The position numbers and the translations under genes were made by a program. From an uncultured Veillonellaceae bacterium (lineage in GTDB: Bacteria; Bacillota; Negativicutes; Selenomonadales; Selenomonadaceae): a stretch of DNA of 38,809 nucleotides. The stretch is taken from positions 1 to 38,809 of the forward strand of contig CACYDT010000109.1 in the NCBI GenBank assembly GCA_902773295.1. Direction: 5' to 3'. How positions within the stretch are numbered: position 1 is the stretch's first letter; every line of letters starts with the position of its first letter. Positions 1-8,363 of this stretch are shown piece by piece. Under the pieces are notes generated by a model. That model did no database searches and was not told the origin of the DNA. It worked only from the letters and a program-made list of their open reading frames with translations.

Positions 1-82
1 GATTTTGCATGATTTTATCAATACTTTGATGTGCAAATATGCAGATTTGTGGTGTCAAATAAAAACGAACATTTATTCTATT

Positions 83-111
83 TTGAGTTTTTCAACACGC
101 CCTAGTATAAT
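83..111 (+). promoter_or_regulatory. Promoter-like sequence facing the gatB terminator
   Basis: TTGAGT at 83-88 and TATAAT at 106-111 are 17 bases apart, close to the sigma-70 consensus. Transcription would run straight into the hairpin at 118-172, so the product would be only some tens of bases unless the hairpin is read through antisense to gatB. No gene is visible in the first 180 bases. It may be a chance match in AT-rich DNA. Confidence 0.3.
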
Positions 112-117
112 CACGAC

Positions 118-172
118 AAAAAAGACCTACCGGGAAAGCATCGTTCCCAGCTTTCCCAATAGGTCTTTTTTC
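118..172 (-). terminator. Terminator of the gatCAB operon
   Basis: An interrupted inverted repeat (GACCTA...GGGAAAGC paired with GCTTTCCC...TAGGTC) lies just past the gatB stop. It has a run of A on its left and of T on its right, so it could act as an intrinsic terminator in either direction. On the minus strand it closes the amidotransferase operon. Confidence 0.85.
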
Positions 173-180
173 CTGTCAGC

Positions 181-1620
181 TCATCCCAGTTTCTTTGCCA
201 GAAGCTCATTGACCATCTGCGGGTTGGCCTTGCCGCGGGACTGCTTCATGACCTGTCCCACGAGGGCGCCGATAGCCTTCTTGTTGCCGCCCTTGTAGTC
301 ATCCACAGCCTTCTGATTGTCTGCGATCACCTTGTCCACAATGGCCTCGATAGCCGCCGTGTCTGTGATCTGCACAAGGCCCTTGTCCTTGACGATTTTC
401 TCCGGAGCATCCGGGCAGGTCCACATTTCCGAGAAGACCTTCTTGGCAATCTTTCCGGAAATCGTTCCCTTGGCAATAAGAAGAATCATCTGTCCCAGGC
501 GCTTCGCCTCCACAGGAGACTTGTCGATGGTGAGCCCATCGGCATTGAGATTCTTGGAAAGATCCCCCATGATCCAGTTTGCCGCCTGCTTCGCATCGGC
601 TCCCTCCGCAATGACGGCATCGAAATACTCTGCCATCTGGCGGGAACTCGTGATGATGCCCGCATCGTAATCTGAGAGGCCGTATTCCTCCTCCAAGCGG
701 GCGCGACGGGCATCGGGAAGTTCCGGCAGGGACTTCCTGTAAACCTCGATCTCCTCCTCCGTCGTGACAATGGGAGGAAGATCGGGTTCCGGCATATAAC
801 GATAGTCGTGGGCATTTTCCTTGCTCCGCATGGACAGGGTAATGCCACGGTCGGGATCCCATGTGCGGGTCTCCTGAATGACATGGCCGCCATCCTCCAG
901 GACTTCCGTCTGCCGCTCGATTTCGTAATTGATGGCATCCTCCAGCGACTTGAAGGAATTGATGTTCTTCATCTCCGTGCGGGTGCCAAGCTCCGTCGTT
1001 CCCACAGGGCGCAGGGAGACGTTGATATCGGCGCGGAGGTTCCCCTCCTCCATGCGGCAGTTGGAAACATCAATGTACTCCAGGATGGCCTTGATCTTCT
1101 CCATATAGGCGCGGGCTTCCTCCGCCGAATGCATGTCAGGCTCCGACACAATCTCGATGAGGGGCACGCCCGTGCGGTTATAATCCACGTTGGACGTGGC
1201 GGAGTCCTTGATGTTCGTTCCGGAATGGACGAGTTTCCCCGCATCCTCCTCCATGTGGATGCGGGTGAGGCGCACACGCTTCCTCTCTCCCTCCACATCG
1301 ATATCCACCCAGCCATGCTCCGCAATGGGCAGGTCATACTGTGAGGTCTGCCAGTTCTTCGGCAGATCCGGGTAATAATAATTCTTGCGGTCAAACTTGC
1401 TGTACTTGTTGATGGTGCAGTTCGTGGCAAGACCGGCCTTGATGGCGAATTCCACCACCCGGCGGTTCACCGTTGGGAGTACTCCCGGAAGCCCCAGACA
1501 GACCGGGCATACATGGGTATTCTGCTCTGCGCCGAAGGTCGTCGCACAGCCGCAGAAAATCTTTGTTTTCGTCTTGAGCTCGCTATGGATTTCAAGCCCA
1601 ATCACTGCTTCATATTTCAT
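181..1620 (-). CDS. gatB: Asp-tRNA(Asn)/Glu-tRNA(Gln) amidotransferase subunit B
   Basis: A 479-residue protein of normal GatB length. GatB binds the misacylated tRNA and carries the kinase site that activates Glu-tRNA(Gln) or Asp-tRNA(Asn), which is then amidated with ammonia delivered from GatA. The N-terminal part ([23 protein letters not shown], partly quoted by its ends) holds the family signature and metal-binding cysteines, followed by the [11 protein letters not shown] motif. The C-terminal GatB/YqeY helical domain ends in a normal tail. Its ATG overlaps the gatA stop by one base (TGATG), so translation is coupled. It is the last gene of gatC-gatA-gatB, directly before a terminator. 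This complex is standard in Firmicutes lacking GlnRS or AsnRS. Nothing unusual was seen. Confidence 0.97.
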   Translation of the reverse strand: MKYEAVIGLEIHSELKTKTKIFCGCATTFGAEQNTHVCPVCLGLPGVLPTVNRRVVEFAIKAGLATNCTINKYSKFDRKNYYYPDLPKNWQTSQYDLPIAEHGWVDIDVEGERKRVRLTRIHMEEDAGKLVHSGTNIKDSATSNVDYNRTGVPLIEIVSEPDMHSAEEARAYMEKIKAILEYIDVSNCRMEEGNLRADINVSLRPVGTTELGTRTEMKNINSFKSLEDAINYEIERQTEVLEDGGHVIQETRTWDPDRGITLSMRSKENAHDYRYMPEPDLPPIVTTEEEIEVYRKSLPELPDARRARLEEEYGLSDYDAGIITSSRQMAEYFDAVIAEGADAKQAANWIMGDLSKNLNADGLTIDKSPVEAKRLGQMILLIAKGTISGKIAKKVFSEMWTCPDAPEKIVKDKGLVQITDTAAIEAIVDKVIADNQKAVDDYKGGNKKAIGALVGQVMKQSRGKANPQMVNELLAKKLG

Positions 1621-3089
1621 CAGTTCTTCCCTCCCGGCTGCGCCATCTCGTTCCTGAAGTTCTGGGTCTGCTCATAGGCATAGGCCGCCCGGAGAATGGT
1701 TTCCTCGTCGAGAGCCTTGCCGATGATCTGGAGCCCGATGGGCATATGCTTGCCGCTGTAGCCGCAGGGTACGGAGATACCCGGCAGGCCTGCGAGATTG
1801 AGAGGAACCGTGCAGATATCCTGCAAGTACATCTGCAAAGGATCGTCTATCATCTCTCCGATCCTGAACGCAGGCGTGGGAGCTGTCGGAGCCATGATGA
1901 CATCGACCTTTTGGAATGCCTCCGTGTAATCCTGCTGCACAAGCGTGCGGACCTTCAAAGCCTTCAGGTAATACGCATCATAATATCCCGCAGAAAGGGC
2001 GTAGTTACCAATCATGATGCGGCGCTTGACTTCCTCCCCGAACTTCGCGCTACGGGTATTCGTCATGAGCTCCACCACATCCGCACCATCCACGCGCTCG
2101 CCGTAGCTCACGCCGTCATAGCGCTCAAGGTTCGTGGCAGCCTCTGCCGGGGCGATGAGGTAATAGGTGGAGATGGCATAGTCCGTATGGGGAAGGGAGA
2201 TATCGATGACCTCGGCCCCCATGTCCTTGAACTTCCCGATGGCTTCCCGTACGGCCTTCTCCACATCTGGATCCATGCCCTCCGTGAAATACTCCTTGGG
2301 AAGGCCGATCCGCATCCCCTTCACATCCTCCACGAGGGCTTTCGTGTAGTCGGGAACCGCTGTCGCGCTGGAAGTGGAATCCATTTCATCATGCCCCGCA
2401 ATGACATTCAGGACATGGGCGCAGTCCGTCACATCACGGGTCAGAGGGCCGATCTGATCCAGGGAGGATGCATAGGCCACAAGCCCGTAACGGGAAACGC
2501 GCCCATAGGTCGGCTTCATACCCACGACACCGCAGAAGGAGGCGGGCTGGCGGATGGAGCCGCCCGTATCGGAACCAAGCGCCCAAATCGCCGTTCCCGC
2601 CGCGACTGCCGCCGCACTGCCGCCGGAGCTTCCCCCGGGCACGCAGTCCAGGTTCCAGGGATTCCTCGTGGGATAGTAGGCAGAATTCTCCGTGGAGCCT
2701 CCCATGGCAAACTCGTCCATGTTTGCCTTGCCGAGAATGACGGGATGCTCTTTCTCGAGCTTTTCCACGACGGTCGCATTGTAAGGCGGCACGAAATGCT
2801 CCAGGATCTTCGAGGCGCAGGTCGTCGTAACGCCCTTCGTGCAGATATTGTCCTTGATGGCGCCCGGAATGCCCTCCAGAAAGGAGATTCCCTCTCCCCT
2901 GGCAATCCTCTCATCCACAGCGGCCGCCTGCGCGAGCGCCGCTTCCCTCGTCTGGGAGAGGTATGCCTTCACATCCCCCTCCACTTCATCCATGCGAGCA
3001 ATGACATCCTTGGTGAGCTCGACAGAGGTAATTTCCTTCTTCACGAGCATGTCATGGAGGACATGCGCCGGTTTATCGTAAAGTCTCAC
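1620..3089 (-). CDS. gatA: Asp-tRNA(Asn)/Glu-tRNA(Gln) amidotransferase subunit A
   Basis: A 489-residue amidase-signature enzyme that hydrolyses glutamine to supply ammonia to GatB. The Ser-cisSer-Lys triad can be placed: Lys in the [10 protein letters not shown] motif, and the serines in [10 protein letters not shown] and [11 protein letters not shown]. The start is GTG: the codons at the 5' end read GTG AGA CTT, preceded by GGGAGG at about eight bases. It follows gatC after a 19-base gap that contains this ribosome binding site, and overlaps gatB by one base. Length and motifs match the family, so it should be active. Confidence 0.97.
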   Translation of the reverse strand: MRLYDKPAHVLHDMLVKKEITSVELTKDVIARMDEVEGDVKAYLSQTREAALAQAAAVDERIARGEGISFLEGIPGAIKDNICTKGVTTTCASKILEHFVPPYNATVVEKLEKEHPVILGKANMDEFAMGGSTENSAYYPTRNPWNLDCVPGGSSGGSAAAVAAGTAIWALGSDTGGSIRQPASFCGVVGMKPTYGRVSRYGLVAYASSLDQIGPLTRDVTDCAHVLNVIAGHDEMDSTSSATAVPDYTKALVEDVKGMRIGLPKEYFTEGMDPDVEKAVREAIGKFKDMGAEVIDISLPHTDYAISTYYLIAPAEAATNLERYDGVSYGERVDGADVVELMTNTRSAKFGEEVKRRIMIGNYALSAGYYDAYYLKALKVRTLVQQDYTEAFQKVDVIMAPTAPTPAFRIGEMIDDPLQMYLQDICTVPLNLAGLPGISVPCGYSGKHMPIGLQIIGKALDEETILRAAYAYEQTQNFRNEMAQPGGKN

Positions 3090-3108
3090 GTTCCAATCCT
3101 CCCGTAGA

Positions 3109-3399
3109 TTATTCTTCCAGCACTCTTGGCACCTTGAAATAGCCGTCGTCTTTCAATGGTGCATTGGAAAGAGCCAGCTCCCTTTCCAGGGATGGCTTCA
3201 CCACATCCTCGCGGAACACGTTCTGTATGGGAAGCGCATAAGTCGTAGGCTTCACTTCCTCCGTGTCCACGGCCTTCAGGTTCTCCACATACGCCAGAAA
3301 TTTGTCGAGCTGTCCGATATATTTCCCCGATTCCTCTTCGGGAATCGAAAGCCGGGACAGAACAGCAACCTTGTCCAGGTCTTCCTTCGTAACTTTCAT
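3109..3399 (-). CDS. gatC: Asp-tRNA(Asn)/Glu-tRNA(Gln) amidotransferase subunit C
   Basis: A 96-residue small subunit that wraps around GatA and stabilises its contact with GatB. The conserved opening ([22 protein letters not shown]) and the acidic C-terminal part ([14 protein letters not shown], ending in FKVPRVLEE) are typical. An in-frame start 12 codons upstream exists, but the ATG at 3399 is preceded by GGGAG at good spacing and begins the conserved family sequence, so I use it. It is first in the operon, about 150 bases after a strong promoter. Confidence 0.95.
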   Translation of the reverse strand: MKVTKEDLDKVAVLSRLSIPEEESGKYIGQLDKFLAYVENLKAVDTEEVKPTTYALPIQNVFREDVVKPSLERELALSNAPLKDDGYFKVPRVLEE

Positions 3400-3546
3400 A
3401 TTCTGATTCTCCCATCCTAAGATTCCAAACCACAATAGATACAGAGCCGCTACGATAAATATGTATAAATCTATACAGAATTACACATATTTATGCTGTG
3501 ATGTTCTTCACAGAACACCTTCCTGATTCATTGCGTCCGCTTTTAT

Positions 3547-3575
3547 AGTATAACATCAAAACTCGAATTGTCCAA
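3547..3575 (-). promoter_or_regulatory. Promoter of gatCAB
   Basis: Read on the minus strand: TTGGAC (3570-3575), 17 bases, TATACT (3547-3552). The resulting leader of roughly 140 bases contains a small perfect hairpin (CTGTGA/TCACAG, near 3496-3513). No T-box core sequence is visible in the leader. Confidence 0.7.
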
Positions 3576-3639
3576 TGGCTCCTCCGATGTTCTGCGGCTC
3601 GCAAACCTCTCCCGCTTATAAAAGCCGTTCGATGCAGCC

Positions 3640-5994
3640 TCAGAAGTTCTGATAGAACATGACCGATGTGTTCCAGCCTTGGAAATTCCCGGAGGCCTTG
3701 TCCCTCAGGGAATACCGTTCCAGCTTGAGCCGCAGCAGGCTCTTCTCGCTGAGCTGGTGGTCATATCCCAATTGCACAGACCACCGGTTCCTGTCCGAAG
3801 TAGGCTGCCTGCTGGAAAAATTGTAATCCCAGCCTTTGGATCTCATGTAGTTCACCGCGACCCACCAGGATTGGTTCTTCCGAATCTCATGCCGCCATCC
3901 AAGCCCGCAATACTGCCTCCAGACACTGCCGCCCCGCTCGCTTCCTTTCTTCCCCGCAGTATAGCTGAGAATGCCGTATGCCTGCCAGGAATCCTTGGGC
4001 GACACATCCTTGCTGTAAAATGCCTTCCACATAAACTCATCCCCATCCCGATAGGAATCGTCCGCTGCACGGGCAGACGTGCTGGATTGATGGGTGAAGA
4101 GCCCCAGGAACTGGTGATGCTCTCCGGCATGAAGATATTCTACCTCCTGTGTCCACAGATTCCCCGGCGAAGCCTTGGCTGTTTCCGAAGGTTCCCCCGG
4201 CCCCCCCGGATTCCAGCGGAATTCATAGTCCCCCTGCCAGGTCCAGCTCATCCGTCCCGTGATGCTATCCCTCTCCGTGATATGGCGGGTCGCCTCAACG
4301 GCCGGGGTCACCTTCCATCCCTCCCCGAAAGACGAACACCTTGCCAAGTCATCCGGCAGGCCCGAATTTTCATGAACCCTGGAAGGACCCGTGGGAACGC
4401 TGACCGTCATCTTGTAGCGGACATCATTGACGGGATGGTCATTGCGGATTGTCGCGGACAGTTCTGTCGAAGTCCACCCGGAGACATTTCCCTCCGGCTT
4501 CCCGGAAGAAGAATTCACATATCCGGTCTCCATGGACCAACCCCAGCCATCCTCCTCGCCGGAAACCGACATCGGCATATAGAGCTGATGCCCGTTCTCA
4601 CTCCCATGCCAGGAGTAGTACTCGATTCCGAGTCCGTAGGAATGTCCTTCCCCGAAATGCTCCAGTTCATATTCGGACTTGATCTGCTCCTGGACTGCCT
4701 TCTTTTCAAATTCCTCGGCATCTTGCAGCAAAACCTGGGTTTCTGCGAGCCGCCTCTTCAATTCTCTAAGTTCCTCCTCCGCCTCCCGGCGGTCGATTTC
4801 CGCCTGCTTCTGATCCTGCTCCAGAGCAAGCACCTCCCGGCGCTCATCCGCCTCGGCATTCTCTGCCTCCAGCATCTGCTCCCGCAAAGCATCCAGCTGT
4901 GCCTCCATGCCATCCAGGATTTCCTGCGCTTCATCCGCCTCACTGATTGCAGAGGCCATGCGCTCCTTATAATAACGGAGCTCGCTTTCCGCTTCCTCCG
5001 GGACTGCTGTCTCCACGACGGTCTCCTCGTCTGCCGGTCCGCTTTCCCCTGCCAGCTGATCTTCCACCATGACCCGCACATCATTCAGACGGTTTTGCGC
5101 ATAATCGACACTCTTCCAAGTCTCTTCTATGACCTCTGCCCTGCGCGAGGCTGTGACTCCCCGGCTCTCCTGCACTTTTCTCTCGACGCGCACCGACAAC
5201 GCTGACTGCTTGGCAAAGTATTCCCCCTCATATTCCGATGCCACAGCGGCGAGCCGGTTCACCTCTGCCTGCTGTGCATAGACCTGCGGGAGAAAATCCG
5301 CCACAGCCTGCTGGCACGCGATTGCAGTTCTCGTGCGGTTTTCGCTGGCGCTCCTGGCACGGCATAGGGCAATCCTGATTTTGGACTGCTGCTGCTCCAC
5401 CATGTTCAGCTGCTCCTCCGCAGAATTGACTGCCGCCATTGCCTCCAGAAGGTCGTTCTCCGCATACAGGGCATCCCTGTGCGCCTGCACACGAGCCTCC
5501 CTTGCACGGTCTGCATTCTCCTCTGCGATCTTGCGGCCGAGAATACGCTCACGCGCATCCCTCATATAATCAAAATGCGAAGAAATATCCGTGAACGTAC
5601 GGACAGAGGAAGCATGTGTATGGAGGGGCGTCGACTGCATGACATAAATCGTGCTGACCGACGCAGCCGCCACTTGCGTCATATCGCGGGAAAGCTCGTC
5701 CCTGTCCCTCATCTGGCGCTTTCTCTGGCGCGTCATGCGAGTGAAATGCGGAAATGTCGGAAGGACAGACCCTTCTTCCTCGCGGCGTTCCTGCAAGCGC
5801 TGGCGCCTGCGCCGTGTCATGCGCAGGGAACGTGGAAATGCCGGCAGGACAGGACCTTCTTCGAGACGGCGTTTCCACAGACGGCGCCGTCTATGCCGAG
5901 TCATGCGCAACATATTAGGAAATGCAGGAGGAAGATTTTCCTCCTCCTTGCGTTCTTCCTCAAGCTTCCGGCTGCGCTTCCTGCTCATTCTCAC
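3640..5994 (-). CDS. Coiled-coil/outer-membrane beta-barrel protein at the end of the Pel-like operon
   Basis: A 784-residue protein not recognised as a named family. The start is GTG at 5994, with GGAGGGG about eight bases upstream. Four parts are visible. (1) Residues 2-85 are three tandem 28-residue repeats of the form RM[ST]R-basic-EEE-LP.FP, with a fourth decayed copy after them; they are extremely Arg-rich. (2) A short apolar stretch at about residues 105-125 (VAAASVSTIYVM) could be a signal or anchor after an unusually long basic N-region. (3) About residues 130-445 are Glu/Arg/Ala-rich helix typical of coiled coil. (4) From about 450 the sequence alternates aromatic and polar residues in many short strands and ends in Phe (MFYQNF), the usual C-terminal signal of BAM-assembled barrels. 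It lies 69 bases after pelG on the same strand. There is no SLH domain, so it is not an OmpM-type tether. I infer it may be the outer-membrane exporter or anchor of the system; no homologue was checked. Confidence 0.75.
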   Translation of the reverse strand: MRMSRKRSRKLEEERKEEENLPPAFPNMLRMTRHRRRRLWKRRLEEGPVLPAFPRSLRMTRRRRQRLQERREEEGSVLPTFPHFTRMTRQRKRQMRDRDELSRDMTQVAAASVSTIYVMQSTPLHTHASSVRTFTDISSHFDYMRDARERILGRKIAEENADRAREARVQAHRDALYAENDLLEAMAAVNSAEEQLNMVEQQQSKIRIALCRARSASENRTRTAIACQQAVADFLPQVYAQQAEVNRLAAVASEYEGEYFAKQSALSVRVERKVQESRGVTASRRAEVIEETWKSVDYAQNRLNDVRVMVEDQLAGESGPADEETVVETAVPEEAESELRYYKERMASAISEADEAQEILDGMEAQLDALREQMLEAENAEADERREVLALEQDQKQAEIDRREAEEELRELKRRLAETQVLLQDAEEFEKKAVQEQIKSEYELEHFGEGHSYGLGIEYYSWHGSENGHQLYMPMSVSGEEDGWGWSMETGYVNSSSGKPEGNVSGWTSTELSATIRNDHPVNDVRYKMTVSVPTGPSRVHENSGLPDDLARCSSFGEGWKVTPAVEATRHITERDSITGRMSWTWQGDYEFRWNPGGPGEPSETAKASPGNLWTQEVEYLHAGEHHQFLGLFTHQSSTSARAADDSYRDGDEFMWKAFYSKDVSPKDSWQAYGILSYTAGKKGSERGGSVWRQYCGLGWRHEIRKNQSWWVAVNYMRSKGWDYNFSSRQPTSDRNRWSVQLGYDHQLSEKSLLRLKLERYSLRDKASGNFQGWNTSVMFYQNF
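5740..5991 (-). repeat. Three in-frame 84-base tandem repeats encoding Arg-rich units
   Basis: Units at 5991-5908, 5907-5824 and 5823-5740 each encode 28 residues opening with RM[ST]R and ending LP.FP plus three residues; a fourth, diverged opening (RMTRQRKR) follows. The DNA copies are clearly diverged from one another, so this is an old duplication under some constraint on the protein rather than a recent slippage array. Confidence 0.85.
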
Positions 5995-6063
5995 AAAACA
6001 CCCCTCCTCTCAATTTCAATTTCTTTTACTTCGCCACACATATTCCCTGTTCCTGCGATTCTT

Positions 6064-7548
6064 TCATTTTTTCTCCGGCTCTTCCTTTCTCTCCATGTCC
6101 ATCCACCGATCCCCGTAGAGCCGCCTCGCAATTTTCGTAAATATCCCAGGCGGCGGAAGATAGAAGATCGGCTGCCCGCAAAAAACAAAATAGTTGAGCC
6201 GCCCGGCAAAATGGCCAAGCCTCTGCAATCCATACACAAGGCTGATGGCCGATGCCAGAAAGAACGTGAACCCATATCCCTTGTCACTGAACAGGAAAAT
6301 CCCCGCCAATCCCAGAACCAGGTTGCTGCCGAAATAGCAGAGGGAAATCCTCAGCACATTCTGCTGGTCACCGAAAGAAACAAGGAGGATATGCACAATC
6401 TGCAGCACCCCCGTAAAAAAAGCGCCAAACAGCAGGACATTGAACATACTCACCTGACTGTAAGCAATGCCCACCCATGACAGGAAATAATTCCCCAGCG
6501 CCAGGAACACCAGCGTGATCACAAACTGGAATTCCACGACATGACACAACTCAAACCAAAGAGCGTGCAGGAGATCCTTTCGTGCGTCATCGATTTCCCC
6601 AAAATTCCCCTTGTACGTAAGATAGGAAAAATAGTTCGCGTACCGTTCGTAAAAAGACTTTTCCACCGCTACTGCAAACATGATCATGGGAGGCAGGATG
6701 GACAAGAACGCATAGAAGGCCACAACATCATACGACGGAGCGAACCGGTAGGTTCCTTCCACGACTTCCCCCCATGGCCCCTGCCATATGATGATGTTGG
6801 GAAGGAACATCCCTGCCGTATAGCATACAGCAATGAGGAACAACTTCCCATACCGGTCCAGATACGGCAAAAAGGCAAACTTCATACTGTCCTTCGGCAT
6901 GCCGAAATGATGAGCCACCTGAATGAAAAAGAGAAACACCGTCACGCCGATTCCCACGTCCATGGCGAAAAGCGCCCCCTGCACCGGCGGCAGCCATTCT
7001 CCCATGAGGAACACCCAGGCCAGCCAGATGCTCAGGAGAACCCCTGCCCCATAGGTGAGCAGGAGCCTCTTGTATTTCTTGATGGCCGAAAGATAGACCC
7101 CCTGCACCCAAAGAATCATCAGCTGTGAAAAAAAGAGATACCCCAGAAGTTTCGTGAAGCCATCCAGAGGCTTCCCCCAAAAGAAGAGCGCCGCAGCAAG
7201 GCCACCGATTCCCGTCAGCCATGCGCTCATCCCGAACAGAGAAGCCGTGACATCATCATAATGCTCCACGGAAAGGCAGTCCGCCACATACTTGGACAGA
7301 ACCAGGACAAAACCACAGGCGATAAGCCGGGAAAACACTACGGCATACACCACGGAACCCACATAGAGCCTGGACTCCTCCTCCGAAATTCCGAAAGAAA
7401 GGAACAGGGACTGGATGGCCAGCACCATGCCCGCAAGCAGGGCAAAAGGCCCTGCCGTGATGATTGCCGAATAGGAATAGGCACGGATATGCCCTGTCGC
7501 CGCCCGCGACTGAAAGAGTTTCCTGAGCTCGAGCTCCACTCCGGCCAT
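6064..7548 (-). CDS. pelG: PelG-like multispanning membrane protein
   Basis: A 494-residue integral membrane protein that opens like PelG (MAGVELELRKL, then RAYSYSAIITAGPF) and contains about twelve hydrophobic segments. In Pseudomonas, PelG is a MOP-flippase-like protein thought to move Pel polymer across the inner membrane together with PelD, PelE and PelF. Its ATG overlaps the stop of the PelF-like gene by one base (TGATG), and a GGAAGGGAAGG ribosome binding site lies inside the end of that gene. The length is complete for the family. It is followed after 69 bases by the coiled-coil/barrel gene. The assignment rests on the N-terminal signature, topology and neighbours. Confidence 0.88.
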   Translation of the reverse strand: MAGVELELRKLFQSRAATGHIRAYSYSAIITAGPFALLAGMVLAIQSLFLSFGISEEESRLYVGSVVYAVVFSRLIACGFVLVLSKYVADCLSVEHYDDVTASLFGMSAWLTGIGGLAAALFFWGKPLDGFTKLLGYLFFSQLMILWVQGVYLSAIKKYKRLLLTYGAGVLLSIWLAWVFLMGEWLPPVQGALFAMDVGIGVTVFLFFIQVAHHFGMPKDSMKFAFLPYLDRYGKLFLIAVCYTAGMFLPNIIIWQGPWGEVVEGTYRFAPSYDVVAFYAFLSILPPMIMFAVAVEKSFYERYANYFSYLTYKGNFGEIDDARKDLLHALWFELCHVVEFQFVITLVFLALGNYFLSWVGIAYSQVSMFNVLLFGAFFTGVLQIVHILLVSFGDQQNVLRISLCYFGSNLVLGLAGIFLFSDKGYGFTFFLASAISLVYGLQRLGHFAGRLNYFVFCGQPIFYLPPPGIFTKIARRLYGDRWMDMERKEEPEKK

Positions 7549-8363
7549 CAGCGAATCACCTTCCCTTCCTTCTCATAAATCTCCCGATAGGCTCCCAGGC
7601 TCCGCTCGACTTCCGCATGGTACTCGAACAAGGTGTAGACATGGTCTGCCATCCCATAAGCCAGACGCGCCAGGCGATAGAAATACCGGATCCATAGTGT
7701 CTTGAAATCGCCCTTCACCCAATCGCTCTTGATGATCTCCTCCTCCCTTTCACGGGAACAGGTGACATGCTCCGTAATCATAAAGGGCTTCCTGCAGACC
7801 GTCGCCGCCATGCCGCCGATGATGCCGCAATATCCCGTCGAGACACTGTGGTAGACATCCGCTTCCGGAAGATCCTGCTGCAAAAGGTAAAACAATGGCA
7901 GAAACATGGACCTGAGCGTCCAGAAAAAATCCGTGAAAGGCAGATAACGATATTTTTCCTCATAAACCCGTTGGATGATATCAAAAAAATCGCTGCTCAT
8001 GAAAATGTCCAGAGGGCTGCTCGTCTCTCTTCCATAGTGGAAAATCTCCACCAAATCGATAAAGGGAATCTCCTTGTCTCCCGTCACCAAGTCATAGAGC
8101 GCCTCCTTCTCCGATGGGGACAGGCTTCCCTCCTTCATGCAGGAAGCCTTGCTGGAAAGGATATCGTCTAGGAACTCTTCCCGGATGCCCACGCAATTCT
8201 CCGGGAATTTATACTTGTACGTCCCCCGGTCCTTCGCCTCCGCGCCGATGGAGCAGATCAAAAACTCATGCTCGGGGAGACCCTCCATGAGCATCTGCAC
8301 CCAGGAGGAAACGCCTCCCACCACATAGGGATAGGATCCCTCAGTCAGCAAGCAGATTTTCAT
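7548..8363 (-). CDS. PelF N-terminal half only (DUF3492-like)
   Basis: A 271-residue protein matching the N-terminal domain of the PelF glycosyltransferase: MKICLLTEGSYPYVVGGVSSW, then the VYHSVSTGYCGIIGG and FMITEHV segments typical of that domain. PelF is normally about 500 residues and a GT4 (GT-B fold) enzyme whose second domain binds the UDP-sugar. Here the protein stops at EKEGKVIR, where PelF continues into its VIPNGI linker, so the whole second domain, including the EX7E catalytic motif, is absent. No remnant of it is present: pelG starts immediately. It overlaps the DUF2194 gene by 23 bases and pelG by one. Either it works without transfer activity, needs a partner encoded elsewhere, or the locus has decayed by a clean deletion. 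Confidence 0.85.
   Translation of the reverse strand: MKICLLTEGSYPYVVGGVSSWVQMLMEGLPEHEFLICSIGAEAKDRGTYKYKFPENCVGIREEFLDDILSSKASCMKEGSLSPSEKEALYDLVTGDKEIPFIDLVEIFHYGRETSSPLDIFMSSDFFDIIQRVYEEKYRYLPFTDFFWTLRSMFLPLFYLLQQDLPEADVYHSVSTGYCGIIGGMAATVCRKPFMITEHVTCSREREEEIIKSDWVKGDFKTLWIRYFYRLARLAYGMADHVYTLFEYHAEVERSLGAYREIYEKEGKVIR

Noticed and set aside
181..3399. Split or frameshifted gatCAB genes
   Set aside because: All three frames are intact, of normal length and with overlaps typical of the operon.
3400..3546. T-box leader before gatCAB
   Set aside because: No T-box core sequence or large antiterminator is visible; there is only one small hairpin.
3679..5205. 508-codon open frame opposite the coiled-coil/barrel gene
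   Set aside because: There is no recognisable domain or ribosome binding site, and the minus-strand frame has barrel and coiled-coil character plus operon position.
5740..5991. Tandem repeats considered as a CRISPR-like or recent slippage array
   Set aside because: The 84-base units are contiguous with no spacers, diverged in DNA and in frame, so they are a coding repeat.
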